A DNA stretch of 64,000 nucleotides, from positions 310,001-374,000 of the forward strand of contig JADKGC010000002.1 of assembly GCA_016717205.1 (NCBI GenBank), written 5' to 3'. Within the stretch, counting starts at the first letter, position 1. Every line of letters begins with the position of its first letter. The position numbers and the translations under genes were made by a program. The notes below the pieces were generated by a model. It saw only the letters and a program-made list of their open reading frames with translations, did not search any database and had not been told where the DNA came from. The stretch comes from Candidatus Flexifilum breve (lineage in GTDB: Bacteria > Chloroflexota > Anaerolineae > Aggregatilineales > Phototrophicaceae). Positions 26,493 through 34,153 of this stretch are shown one piece after another.

Positions 26493-26612
26493 GTAGGGAC
26501 GCAATTATGCAGTTTAACGATGGATTCCCTATTGGTCCCCATGAACGGGGGGGACACGACCCTCCCCCATGGGGTTCCGTACTCATAAGTTAAATTGCAT
26601 AATTGCGTCCGC
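26493..26612. mobile_element. MITE-like element, type A
   Basis: About 120 bp with 21-bp terminal inverted repeats (GGACGCAATTATGCAGTTTA at left; inverse with one mismatch at right). The centre is a CCCCATG...CATGGGG palindrome. Same ends as the element at 43859-44045. Confidence 0.7.
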
Positions 26613-26754
26613 TGTCCCCTAACCAGACTTCAAGCTATCGTACGGAGCTACCGACAAGCCTCGGACTTTTCGCTCTCCCCATCCCATTGACCTCCCAGCA
26701 ATTTCAAGTTAAATTTTCCCCATCGTTTAAAACTTTTACAAAAGGATGATGAGC

Positions 26755-27753
26755 ATGCGCCTTTTGCTTCTGGGTGGGACGCGCTTTGTCGGTCGGCATG
26801 TGGTCGAACTCGCGCTGGCGGGCGGGCATGAAGTGTCGCTGTTCACACGCGGCAAGACCAACGCCGATCTCTTCCCGCAGGTTGAACACCTGCACGGCGA
26901 CCGCGAAACGGGCGATTACGAGGCGCTCAAGGGGAAAACGTGGGACGCCGTGATCGACACCTGCGGCTACGTGCCGCGCACCGTCCGGCAGGCGGGCGAA
27001 GTGCTCAAAGACGCGGTGGATCGCTACCTGTTCATCTCGACAATTTCGGTTTACGACGACGGTATGCCAGCGGGCGCTGACGAAACCGCGCCGCTCAAAA
27101 AGCTGACCGACGAAGCGACTGAAGAAGTCACGGGCGAAACCTATGGCGGTCTCAAAGTGCTGTGCGAACTGGCGGCGCAGTCGATCTTCGCCGAACGCGC
27201 GATCATCGTGCGTCCCGGCATGATTGTCGGCCAGTACGACCCGACCGATCGCTTCACGTATTGGGTCAAGCGCATCTCGCAGGGTGGCGAAGTGCTCGTC
27301 CCCGGCCATGCCCAGCGCCCTGTGCAGATGATTGACGGCAAAGATCTCGGCGCGTTCCAGCTCAAGCTGCTGCAAGACGGTACGCTCGGTGTGTACAACG
27401 CGACCGGGGCAACGCAGCCCTTTGCGTGGGGGGATTGGGTCGGGGGCATGCGTGACGCGCTCGGCAGTGACGCCACGTTTACGTGGGTGGACGATGCGTG
27501 GCTGGAAGAACAGCAGGTCAACGGCATGCAGCTCCCCTTCTGGGTGCCGGAACAATACGCAGGCGTCTTCGCCGTCAGCGTGCAGCGCGCCGTCGATGCC
27601 GGGCTGACCTTCCGCCCGTTCGCTGACACCGTCCGTGACACGTTGGCCTTTGAGCAGACGCTCCCGGCGGATCAGCCGCGCCGCGCGGGTCTCGATCCGG
27701 CCCGTGAAGCCGAACTGCTCAAGTTGTGGAAAGAGAAACAGAGTTCACAGTAG
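26755..27753 (+). CDS. NAD-dependent epimerase/dehydratase (extended SDR)
   Basis: 332-aa Rossmann-fold protein. The N-terminus MRLLLLGGTRFVGRHVVELA is the dinucleotide-binding GxxxxG motif. The active-site order is Ser-Thr (FISTISVYDD) and YGGLK (Tyr/Lys). This pattern matches SDRs related to chloroplast RNA-binding/CSP41-type and sugar-nucleotide epimerases; substrate unknown. ATG 26755 is chosen because AAAGGA lies 8 nt upstream; two earlier in-frame ATGs (26746, 26749-offset) overlap that site. The last codons (SSQ, stop) are encoded by the first heptads of a repeat array, so the native C-terminus may have been altered. Confidence 0.8.
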   Translation: MRLLLLGGTRFVGRHVVELALAGGHEVSLFTRGKTNADLFPQVEHLHGDRETGDYEALKGKTWDAVIDTCGYVPRTVRQAGEVLKDAVDRYLFISTISVYDDGMPAGADETAPLKKLTDEATEEVTGETYGGLKVLCELAAQSIFAERAIIVRPGMIVGQYDPTDRFTYWVKRISQGGEVLVPGHAQRPVQMIDGKDLGAFQLKLLQDGTLGVYNATGATQPFAWGDWVGGMRDALGSDATFTWVDDAWLEEQQVNGMQLPFWVPEQYAGVFAVSVQRAVDAGLTFRPFADTVRDTLAFEQTLPADQPRRAGLDPAREAELLKLWKEKQSSQ

Positions 27754-27888
27754 ACAGTTCACAGTCTTTAGGGGCTCGAAGGGGCACCTGTGTGTGATTC
27801 GAAAAGGGCAGACACGTCGGTCTGCCCCTACACGGGGACTTTCGGAACGCGATTTTAGCTGTGAACTTTCAACTGTGAACTGATAACT
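27742..27888. repeat. Heptad-bounded unit (AGTTCAC / GTGAACT)
   Basis: Left array 27742-27769 (four 7-bp units, AGTTCAC type) and right array 27861-27888 (four units, GTGAACT type) are inverted copies. Between them is a GTAG palindrome pair remnant (complete unit at 27806-27831, ending CCCCTAC). The left array covers the stop codon of the SDR gene. Confidence 0.8.
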
Positions 27889-27925
27889 TTGGCATGTTGT
27901 TACGGTAAAAGTGAACACGCCGATC

Positions 27926-27931
27926 TATAAT
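27926..27931 (+). promoter_or_regulatory. -10 element (TATAAT) for the GNAT gene
   Basis: Perfect TATAAT 28 nt before the ATG at 27959, with GGAG between. It lies within the longer reading that begins at 27911, which supports the shorter start. Confidence 0.5.
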
Positions 27932-27958
27932 CACGTTAAAAAGATCGGAGTACCAGCC

Positions 27959-28471
27959 ATGACTTACGAGATTCAGACCGAACGACTCACTTTGACCGCC
28001 TGCCCCACCCAGATCGCCCGCGCGGCAAGCGGTGGCAAGCGCCAACTGGAATCGTTGTTGGGCGCGCGGTTGGACGACGAATGGCTGGACGAAGATGGGC
28101 GCGGGCTGCTCAGCTTTTACGACTACCAACTGCGCGGCGACCCCGATATGCTTGGCTGGGGTCTGTGGCTGATGAAGCACACCGCCGACCAGATGGTTTT
28201 CGGCTCTATCGGGTTCAAAGGCAAGCCGAATCATCAGGGGATGATCGAAATCGGCTATGGTATTTCGCCGCACTACCGCCGCCGGGGACTCACGTTCGAA
28301 GCAGCGACCGCGCTTATCAACTGGGCGTGGCAGGACCCGCGCGTGCAGCGCGTCACCGCCGAATGCCTGCCCGACAACCTCGGCTCGAAGCGCATCCTCG
28401 AAAAGCTGGGGATGACCTGCACGGGCAAGCAGGGTGGCTATCTCAAATGGTATATCGAGCGGCAGTTTTAG
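27959..28471 (+). CDS. GNAT-family N-acetyltransferase (RimJ/RimL-like)
   Basis: 170-aa acetyltransferase using acetyl-CoA. The N-terminal TERLTLTACP is typical of the RimJ/RimL group. Core: MVFGSIGFKGKPNHQGMIEIGYGISPHYRRRGLTFEA contains the R/Q-x-x-G-x-G/A-like CoA loop (RRRGLT), followed by VTAECLPDNLGSKRILEKLGM, the signature C-terminal helix. Target (protein N-terminus, antibiotic or metabolite) unknown. GGAG lies 9 nt before the ATG. Monocistronic. Confidence 0.85.
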   Translation: MTYEIQTERLTLTACPTQIARAASGGKRQLESLLGARLDDEWLDEDGRGLLSFYDYQLRGDPDMLGWGLWLMKHTADQMVFGSIGFKGKPNHQGMIEIGYGISPHYRRRGLTFEAATALINWAWQDPRVQRVTAECLPDNLGSKRILEKLGMTCTGKQGGYLKWYIERQF

Positions 28472-28497
28472 CCGCAGTGCGCAGCACCTCGCTCATT

Positions 28498-28541
28498 TCC
28501 CCCTCGCCTGTAGGCGAGGGGGTGAGGGGGTGAGGTTTAGG
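28498..28541. repeat. Cloverleaf repeat fragment
   Basis: One hairpin CCCCCTCGCC/GGCGAGGGGG followed by the outer arm GGGGGTGAGG. It sits just before the small gene at 28558. Confidence 0.6.
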
Positions 28542-28557
28542 TAAGGTAAAACAGCTC

Positions 28558-28878
28558 ATGGAATGGATCACCTACGAAGACGGCAAGACCATCGGCTCGA
28601 CCGGGTCCGAGGGCGGCGTCATCCTGCGCGATGAAGAATGCCCGGATGGCGCGCGCATCACGCTGGAAGAAGAGACGCATATGGGCGTCCCGTTTGCGAT
28701 CACCTGCGGCGTGTACGGCTGGCTGGTACACACCCGCTTCATCGCCGACAAGCCGACCGCGGAGGACGCTTACGACAAGATGAAGCTCGGCCTCGAAGAC
28801 GTAATCGCCTCGCTCAGCACAGAAGAAGCCGACGTGATCGACACGGCGATTCAAGACTTCATGGATCGCTACCCGTAA
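28558..28878 (+). CDS. Conserved-looking small acidic protein, unknown function
   Basis: 106-aa acidic soluble protein: MEWITYEDGKTIGSTGSEGGVILRDEECPDGARITLEEE, then a Cys-containing strand AITCGVYGWLVHTRFI and a helical tail AYDKMKLGLEDVIASL...DVIDTAIQDFMDRYP. The composition and GC3 pattern match its neighbours, so it is likely a real gene. The ATG follows a cloverleaf repeat remnant and has only a weak AAGG upstream. No family recognised. Confidence 0.6.
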   Translation: MEWITYEDGKTIGSTGSEGGVILRDEECPDGARITLEEETHMGVPFAITCGVYGWLVHTRFIADKPTAEDAYDKMKLGLEDVIASLSTEEADVIDTAIQDFMDRYP

Positions 28879-28903
28879 CCTGACCTGAGCAGGAAATCAG
28901 TTG

Positions 28904-29045
28904 TGTAGGGACGAGGCAGGCCTCGTCCTGATTTCTATAGAAGGATACAGAGGAGAAGGCAGGCCGGTAGCTACGTAGAATAGTGTAAAGTCTGGGGCAG
29001 CCGTGACCTCGTCCCTACACAAAGACTTCCGTAGGGGACGCGTTG
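28904..29045. repeat. Degraded GTAG palindromes
   Basis: GTAGGGACGAGG near 28908, with a G in place of the central T of the usual palindrome, and an inverted CCTCGTCCCTAC end near 29008-29019. The region 28879-29171 (293 bp) otherwise shows nothing. Confidence 0.5.
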
Positions 29046-29171
29046 GCGCAACAGCCCAAACCGACCTGACCCTTTTCAGCTTCCCCCGAGCTTTGCCCCC
29101 CAAGAAACTGATGCTTTTCTGGACACACGAACACCGGGTGCGGGGTATAGAACTTCACTGGAGAACCCGAC

Positions 29172-29945
29172 ATGACTTACGAAACCATTCTGATCGAAAC
29201 GCCCGTCCCCGGCGTGGGACTGGTGCGCCTCAACCGCCCGCAAGCCCTCAACGCGCTCAACAGCCAGATCACGCGCGAAGTATTCACCGCGCTGGAAGCC
29301 TTTGACCACGACGAGACCATCGGCGCCATGGTGCTCACGGGCAGCGACAAAGCCTTCGCGGCGGGCGCGGACATCAAGCAGATGGCCGATCAGACTGCCG
29401 TCGCCATGCTGAGCGACGACTTCACCGACTGGTCGCGCATGAGCCGCGTCAGCAAGCCGATCATCGGCGCGGTGAGCGGCTGGGCGCTGGGCGGCGGCTG
29501 CGAACTGGCGATGATGTGCGACATGATCGTCGCGTCGGAGAGCGCCAAGTTCGGTCAGCCGGAAGTCAGCATTGGCATTATCCCCGGCGCGGGCGGTACG
29601 CAGCGCCTCACCCGGGCGGTCGGCAAGGCCGTCGCGATGGAAGTCATGCTCGGCGACCGCAAGCTGACCGCGCCCGAAGCCCTGGCGGCAGGGCTGGTCA
29701 ACCGGGTGTACCCGGTGGATAGCTACCTGCAGGAAGCGATCAACCTCGCGGCGAAGATCGCCAGCCTGCCGCGCGTCGCCGTGCGTTTGATCAAGGATGC
29801 CGTCAACAAGGCGGAAGAACTCGGCCTGTCGGAAGGGCTGGACTACGAGAAGCGCAATTTCTATCTCGCGTTCGGCACCGAGGATAAGACCGAAGGCATG
29901 ACCGCATTTGTTGAGAAACGACCGCCGGTATGGAAGCACCGCTAA
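29172..29945 (+). CDS. Enoyl-CoA hydratase/isomerase (crotonase family)
   Basis: 257-aa crotonase-fold enzyme. Oxyanion-hole segments are AFAAGADIKQM (about 60-70) and GWALGGGCELAMMCD (about 97-111). The two catalytic acids lie in GGGCELAM (Glu) and FGQPEVSIGIIPGAGGTQRL (Glu about 131), as in true 2-enoyl-CoA hydratases of beta-oxidation. The C-terminal helices (EGLDYEKRNFYLAFGTEDKTEGMTAFVEKR) are standard for the family. The ATG has GGAG upstream. Its 3' end overlaps the next gene by 16 bp, suggesting co-transcription with the phosphoesterase-like frame. Confidence 0.93.
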   Translation: MTYETILIETPVPGVGLVRLNRPQALNALNSQITREVFTALEAFDHDETIGAMVLTGSDKAFAAGADIKQMADQTAVAMLSDDFTDWSRMSRVSKPIIGAVSGWALGGGCELAMMCDMIVASESAKFGQPEVSIGIIPGAGGTQRLTRAVGKAVAMEVMLGDRKLTAPEALAAGLVNRVYPVDSYLQEAINLAAKIASLPRVAVRLIKDAVNKAEELGLSEGLDYEKRNFYLAFGTEDKTEGMTAFVEKRPPVWKHR

Positions 29946-30549
29946 CCGTCCTCTACACCTATGGGCTGCGCGGTGATCTCGCCAGCTTGCCGCGCCTCTT
30001 CACCCTGATCCGCCAACTGCGCGCGCTCAACAGCGAGGCGGCGGTTCCGGTATGCGAAGATGACCCCGCGCCGCCAGTCGGGCGCGTGCTGCTGCTCGAT
30101 CTCGGCGACTCGTGCGCGCCGGACGTGTGGCACTGCGGCGTGAGCGGCGGCTTGTCGATGCCGCTCGCCTTCGACGGCATGGGTTACCATGCGGCGACCG
30201 TGTCGATCACGCCGGAAGCCCGCGCCCGCATCAGCGAGTCGACGCAGCTGAAGATGATCGACGCCGATCACCCCGCCGAGGTTGACGGGGTGTGGCTGAC
30301 ACTCGGCGATCCGCGCCCGGATCAACTCACAATCCGCTGCAGCCCGCCGAGTTTGCCGATCTCACGGATAATCTGCTCACGCTGCCGCCTGTCAAAGCGC
30401 GGCAGGTTGGCGAAGCACGTTTGCGGGGGTCAATGCTGGTGTCGCACATGGTCTACGACCTGCCGACTAACGCGCTCCCCGACCCGACCATTGCGGGCGT
30501 CGTCGATCTCGTTACATCCGAAGCCCGCTACCGTCAGAAACGCGGCTGA
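29930..30549 (+). pseudogene. Metallophosphatase-like gene with a -1 frameshift
   Basis: About 206 aa when joined. The front half (29930 to about 30325) reads MEAPLTVLYTYGLRGDLASL...RVLLLDLGDSCAPDVWHCG..GGLSMPLAFDGMGYHAA; the order resembles the N-terminus of 5'-nucleotidase/UshA-like phosphoesterases (TNDLHG...DxGD...DAMGYDA), but the metal residues are partly replaced (YGLRG for NDxHG). At about 30325-30335 the frame shifts by -1; the other frame continues HNPLQPAEFADLTDNLLTL...VVDLVTSEARYRQKRG to the TGA at 30547-30549. One missing base, real or from assembly, explains it. If uncorrected, the first frame would run to 30718 into the opposite gene. Confidence 0.6.
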
Positions 30550-31560
30550 TCACTGCACGAGCGGCAGCGCGGACACCGCCCCGCGCTCGTGCAGCAGATC
30601 GCCGTGCATCCAGCCGATTTGCCCGTCCCAAGTGACCTGCATCCAGTCGCCAGACCGCCCGCTCAGCGTGATTTGCGTCCCCGGTTCGACCGCGCTGAAC
30701 AAGATCGCCGCGTCATAAGCGGGCGCGGAGCGAATCCGCGCCACGTCGAGCACCTCGCCGATCAGCGTGTAGCCGGGCACGCCCGCTCCATAGACGGGCG
30801 GCGTGCCCAAGGCAATCGGCATCGTGCCGGGTTGATCCCACGGACGCGGCAGCGCTTCGAACGTTGCGCCCGCCGCTTGCAGTTCGCTCAAGATGACGGG
30901 CAGCACGCGTCCCGTCACACGGTTGATATCGTGGAAGGCAATCACCGCGCCGTCCCCCTGCTCGTATACATTCCAGCGCGCGCCGCCGAGCGAGCGCGGC
31001 GTGTTGAGCACATTGTCGATCACCACATCGTCGTAGTTGTCGCCTGCGCCGCCGGGCACACCCCAGCCGCAGTCGTCGGCATCCACGCTCCAGTTATAGC
31101 TAATCACCGAAATGCCCGACACCGCGGGGAACGGCTGCGCGCCGCCGCCCGGCTGCCGGAAAATGCGCGGCTGTGCGTCGTAGATCGCCAGCAGTTCCGG
31201 CGTGAGCGCGGCGCGGATCGCGTCTTCAGTGCGCTGATACGACTCGATCACCAGTTCAGCGGGCGCACCGGAATACACGGGCGGCTCAATCCACAGATGA
31301 TTGCCGATAGCATGCCCTTCGCGCACCATGCGCTGGATGATCGCTTCACGCCCGGCGATCTGATAGCCATTGGGGAAGAACGTGGCTTTGGCATTGTATT
31401 GCGCCAGTATGTCGAGAATTTGCGGCGTGTAGGCGTCCGTCGGGCCATCTTCAAAAGTGAGGTACACGCGGAATGGGGCGCTGACCTGAGCCTGAATCAG
31501 CGCGGGGGCGGAGACCGAAAAGAGGGTGATGAGCAGTAGGGCGAATAGAGTGCGTTTCAC
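30550..31560 (-). CDS. Secreted polysaccharide deacetylase-like protein with SH3 domain
   Basis: 336-aa exported protein; signal peptide 1-24. The NodB-fold domain (about 30-235) has YLTFEDGPT in place of the usual TFDDGP and AIGNHLWIEP in place of HxxxH, so the first Asp is Glu and the second metal His is Glu. RQPGGG and AVIAFHDI fit motifs 3 and 5. A bacterial SH3 domain (about 270-325: VARIRSAPAYDAAILFSAVEPGTQITLSGRSGDWMQVTWDGQIGWM) would tether it to the wall. The fold is clear; activity is uncertain because of the ligand changes. The stop abuts the phosphoesterase-like gene on the other strand. Confidence 0.75.
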   Translation of the reverse strand: MKRTLFALLLITLFSVSAPALIQAQVSAPFRVYLTFEDGPTDAYTPQILDILAQYNAKATFFPNGYQIAGREAIIQRMVREGHAIGNHLWIEPPVYSGAPAELVIESYQRTEDAIRAALTPELLAIYDAQPRIFRQPGGGAQPFPAVSGISVISYNWSVDADDCGWGVPGGAGDNYDDVVIDNVLNTPRSLGGARWNVYEQGDGAVIAFHDINRVTGRVLPVILSELQAAGATFEALPRPWDQPGTMPIALGTPPVYGAGVPGYTLIGEVLDVARIRSAPAYDAAILFSAVEPGTQITLSGRSGDWMQVTWDGQIGWMHGDLLHERGAVSALPLVQ

Positions 31561-31708
31561 GGCGCTATCTCCGAAGAAAAATCTTATGGACTAGTATAAC
31601 GCCGCGTTCGTGGGCGTAGGGGAGCCGCCCAACTGCCGTGTGACAATCATCCAATTCCACCGTTCATGTTACAATCAGGTGACTTATCTGACATGATTCG
31701 AGGGTGGC

Positions 31709-33343
31709 ATGAGCGAAGCGCGCGTGATTGCAAACCGTTACCAGATCACCGACTTGCTGGACAGAGGCGGCATGGGCGATGTCTACAAGGCACTTGATCA
31801 GACCACGGGGCAGCCTGTCGCGATCAAAGCGCTCAAGCCGCAAATCGTGCAGGAAGACCCCACCCTGCTCGAACGTTTCCGCCGCGAAGCTGCCGCCCTC
31901 GCCAAGCTGAATCACCCGAACATTGTGCGCGTGCTGGACACGCTCAACGAAGGCGACCGCCACTACATCATCATGGAATATGTTGGCGGCGGCTCGCTCG
32001 ATGCGCTGCTCAAGACGACGCCGCAGCTCCCCATCGAACGTGCGCTCCAGCTCGCGCTCGATCTCTCCGACGCGCTCACGCGCACACACCGCCTGAACAT
32101 CATTCACCGCGACCTCAAGCCCGCTAATGTGCTGCTCGCCGACGACGGCATGCCCAAGCTGACCGATTTCGGTGTCGCCCGGATTGGTGATGCGCCCGGC
32201 ACGATGCTCACGCAGATCGGGACGGTGCTCGGTACAGTCGCCTACCTCAGCCCGGAAATCTGCGAGGGTGGCAAGTACAACGAGCAGACCGATATCTGGG
32301 CGTTCGGCGTCATGCTCTACCAGATGCTTACCGGACATCTCCCCTTTGAGGAAACCACGGCGGTCGGCACGATTGCCGCCATCCTCGGCGACGATGTGCC
32401 CGATCCGCGCCAGTACCGCAGTGATATTCCCGATGCGGTTGTAGAGCTGCTCAAGTCGATGATGGCGAAGAAACCCGAAGATCGCCTCCCCAGCGCGCGC
32501 GCCATCGGGGCAGAAATTGAAGCCATCCTCAAGCCCGCGCCTAAAACTGATCGCACGCCGACTGTCGAAGCCGCGCCCGTGCAGGAATCTGCACCGCCGA
32601 CACCTGCGCCGGTCGCCGCCGAACCGATCACATCGCCTGCCGCGCCGACGCCCGCGCGCACCGCGCCCGTCACGCCGGGCAGCATGCCCCCGGTGACGCT
32701 GCCGCCGCGTCCCAGCGCGCAAACGCGGCAGAAATCCAAAGAGCCGATCATCTTCATGTGCTACCGTCGCGAAGATACGGGCGAAATCGCCGGGCGCATC
32801 CATGAACAGCTCGTCAAGACATTTGGCGAAAGCAGCATCCTGCGCGATGTCGACCGCATCTCCGACCGTACCGTCTCGCGCTTGGTGCTGGCGAATGATG
32901 TCGTCTCGCACAGTGATGTGATGGTGATCGTCATTGGGCGCAACTGGGCGGGGGTGGGCGAAACACCCGCGGGCAAACCGAAGGGCATCACCAACCCCAA
33001 AGACCCGATCCGCATTCAGATCGAAGCGGCGCTCAAGCAGCCCGGCATGCTGATTCTCCCTGTGCTGGTCGACGGCGCGACGCTGCCCGCCGACCTGCCG
33101 CCGAGCTTACAGCCCATCGCCGCCACCGAGCCGGTTGTCATCAGCGATGCGGCCCTCGACGGGCAGATGAAGAAGATCGTCGGTCGCATTCGGTCGCAGT
33201 ACAGCGGTCTGTCGCCGCGCCGCGTGCGCCAGTTGATCGCCGTGGTCGTCTTCATCCTGCTGCTGATCATCGCGTTCGTGCTCGTCCAAAACGGCGCGGC
33301 CCTGCCATCGATCATCCCATGGCTGTCTGCCTCCCCTCTCTAA
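31709..33343 (+). CDS. Ser/Thr kinase - TIR domain - TM fusion
   Basis: 544 aa. Kinase domain about 8-268 with all key motifs: DRGGMGDVYKA, VAIKALK, HRDLKPAN, LTDFGVA, LGTVAYLSPE. A Pro/Ala/Thr linker (about 280-342) leads to a TIR domain (about 346-480) opening IIFMCYRREDTGEIAGRIHE and containing ILRDVDRI and VMVIVIGRNWAG. One membrane segment (about 508-526, LIAVVVFILLLIIAFVLV) is near the C-terminus, so both domains face the cytosol. In bacterial TIR NADases the residue in (V)R(L)E(I)..AL is the catalytic Glu; here the motif reads IRIQIEAAL (Gln437). So the TIR part is more likely a binding/assembly module than an NADase. GAGGGTGG precedes the ATG. Confidence 0.85.
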   Translation: MSEARVIANRYQITDLLDRGGMGDVYKALDQTTGQPVAIKALKPQIVQEDPTLLERFRREAAALAKLNHPNIVRVLDTLNEGDRHYIIMEYVGGGSLDALLKTTPQLPIERALQLALDLSDALTRTHRLNIIHRDLKPANVLLADDGMPKLTDFGVARIGDAPGTMLTQIGTVLGTVAYLSPEICEGGKYNEQTDIWAFGVMLYQMLTGHLPFEETTAVGTIAAILGDDVPDPRQYRSDIPDAVVELLKSMMAKKPEDRLPSARAIGAEIEAILKPAPKTDRTPTVEAAPVQESAPPTPAPVAAEPITSPAAPTPARTAPVTPGSMPPVTLPPRPSAQTRQKSKEPIIFMCYRREDTGEIAGRIHEQLVKTFGESSILRDVDRISDRTVSRLVLANDVVSHSDVMVIVIGRNWAGVGETPAGKPKGITNPKDPIRIQIEAALKQPGMLILPVLVDGATLPADLPPSLQPIAATEPVVISDAALDGQMKKIVGRIRSQYSGLSPRRVRQLIAVVVFILLLIIAFVLVQNGAALPSIIPWLSASPL

Positions 33344-33376
33344 AGTAACGTGAGTCATGGATAACGCTTTTCTGAC

Positions 33377-33478
33377 CCCACCCCCCGGCCCTCCCCGAAT
33401 TCAGGGAGGGGGGACAGCAAGAACGCTGTTCGTCACCCCTCTCCCCGCTTGCGTGGGAGAGGGGTTGGGGGTGAGGGG
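33377..33478. repeat. Cloverleaf repeat, complete copy
   Basis: Outer arms CCCCACCCCC/GGGGGTGAGGGG; hairpin 1 CCCTCCCCGAATTCAGGGAG, hairpin 2 CCCCTCTCCC/GGGAGAGGGG with a CGCTTGCGT loop; central AAGAACGCTGTTCGT as in the 13288 copy. Confidence 0.75.
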
Positions 33479-33518
33479 CATCCGCAAATAAGCCTTATCC
33501 CTAAGTGACGTTTAGGTA

Positions 33519-33576
33519 GTAGGGGCGCACCTACGTGTGCGCCCGAGAACGGGCAGACACACCGGTCTGCCCCTAC
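33519..33576. repeat. GTAG-palindrome pair
   Basis: GTAGGGGCGCACC...GTGCGCCC then GGGCAGAC...GTCTGCCCCTAC, the same two cores as at 21291-21348 with small changes in the loops (ACGT for GTGT; CCGG for TAGG). Confidence 0.75.
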
Positions 33577-33718
33577 ACGATAACATTCCCTAACTCAGGT
33601 TTACGCGGAGGGGTGAGGTCGTTCAATCCCCACTCTTAAACCCATCATGCCAATCTTATATTTCTTATACGCTGATCCCGCTACACTACTATGGACAGCA
33701 GAAAGGGGTCATGCGTCT

Positions 33719-34153
33719 ATGTATTTCGCGATGGAAGAGAAAAAACGTCCCGGCGACCCGGCGACTGGCCGTCAGTGGATGATTCAAGGGTATTCCGTGC
33801 GCCTCAACACGCGCCGCCAATTCGAACCCCCGACTGACGTCATCGAATTTGGTGACAAGATCGTGGTGATCGTCGAGCTTGCCGGCATGCGCGCCAGCGA
33901 CTTCAACGTCTCGCTGAACGGCACGCAGTTGGTGATCACCGGCACGCGTGAACGGCCCACCCTGCACAATGCCGCCTATCATCAGGTTGAGATCAATTAT
34001 GGAGACTTCCGCGTCGAACTCACCTTCGCGTGGAACTTGAGCAGCGAAGGCGTAACCGCCTCTTATCGGGACGGCTTCTTGCAGATCGAACTGCCGCGCC
34101 TGCCCGAAAACCGGATTCGCGTCGTTGGAGAAGATGAGGAAACTAATGAGTGA
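33719..34153 (+). CDS. Hsp20/alpha-crystallin small heat-shock protein
   Basis: 144-aa ATP-independent holdase chaperone. The alpha-crystallin domain spans about 35-135: PPTDVIEFGDKIVVIVELAGMRASDFNVSLNGTQLVITGTRERP...YHQVEINYGDFRVELTFAWNLSSEGVTASYRDGFLQIELPR, with the typical 'DG(F)L.I.LP' end. ATG 33719 has AAAGGGG 10 nt upstream; the frame is open from 33647. The stop overlaps the start of lon (ATGAGTGA), so the chaperone and protease are translationally coupled, a sensible protein quality-control pair. Confidence 0.9.
   Translation: MYFAMEEKKRPGDPATGRQWMIQGYSVRLNTRRQFEPPTDVIEFGDKIVVIVELAGMRASDFNVSLNGTQLVITGTRERPTLHNAAYHQVEINYGDFRVELTFAWNLSSEGVTASYRDGFLQIELPRLPENRIRVVGEDEETNE

Larger units (their letters stand above)
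26206..26754. other. Nested repeat island (549 bp)
   Basis: Contains two MITE-like elements (26228-26378 and 26493-26612) and GTAG-type palindromes at 26283-26306 and 26453-26474. The final ~130 bp before the SDR gene is AT-rich and may hold its promoter; AAAGGA at 26741-26746 is its ribosome binding site. Confidence 0.6.
33344..33718. other. Repeat-rich upstream region of hsp20-lon (375 bp)
   Basis: Holds a complete cloverleaf repeat (33377-33478) and a GTAG palindrome pair (33519-33576). The last 140 bp carries no repeat and should hold the hsp20-lon promoter; TACACT at 33681-33686 is a possible -10. No CIRCE or HAIR-type heat-shock operator is visible. Confidence 0.5.

Noticed and set aside
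31664..32911. A 415-codon minus-strand open frame opposite the kinase-TIR gene
   Set aside because: Shadow frame of the kinase domain; composition is low-complexity Arg/Gly.
31709..33343. Kinase-TIR gene as part of a Thoeris or other TIR defence operon
   Set aside because: No ThsA, SIR2, CARF or nuclease gene is adjacent, and the catalytic Glu appears to be replaced.
33577..33718. A heat-shock operator (CIRCE) upstream of hsp20-lon
   Set aside because: No TTAGCACTC-N9-GAGTGCTAA-like inverted repeat is present.
33818..33835. A T-loop-like ATTCGAACCCCC suggesting a tRNA
   Set aside because: Lies in the hsp20 coding sequence and no acceptor, D or anticodon stems can be formed around it.
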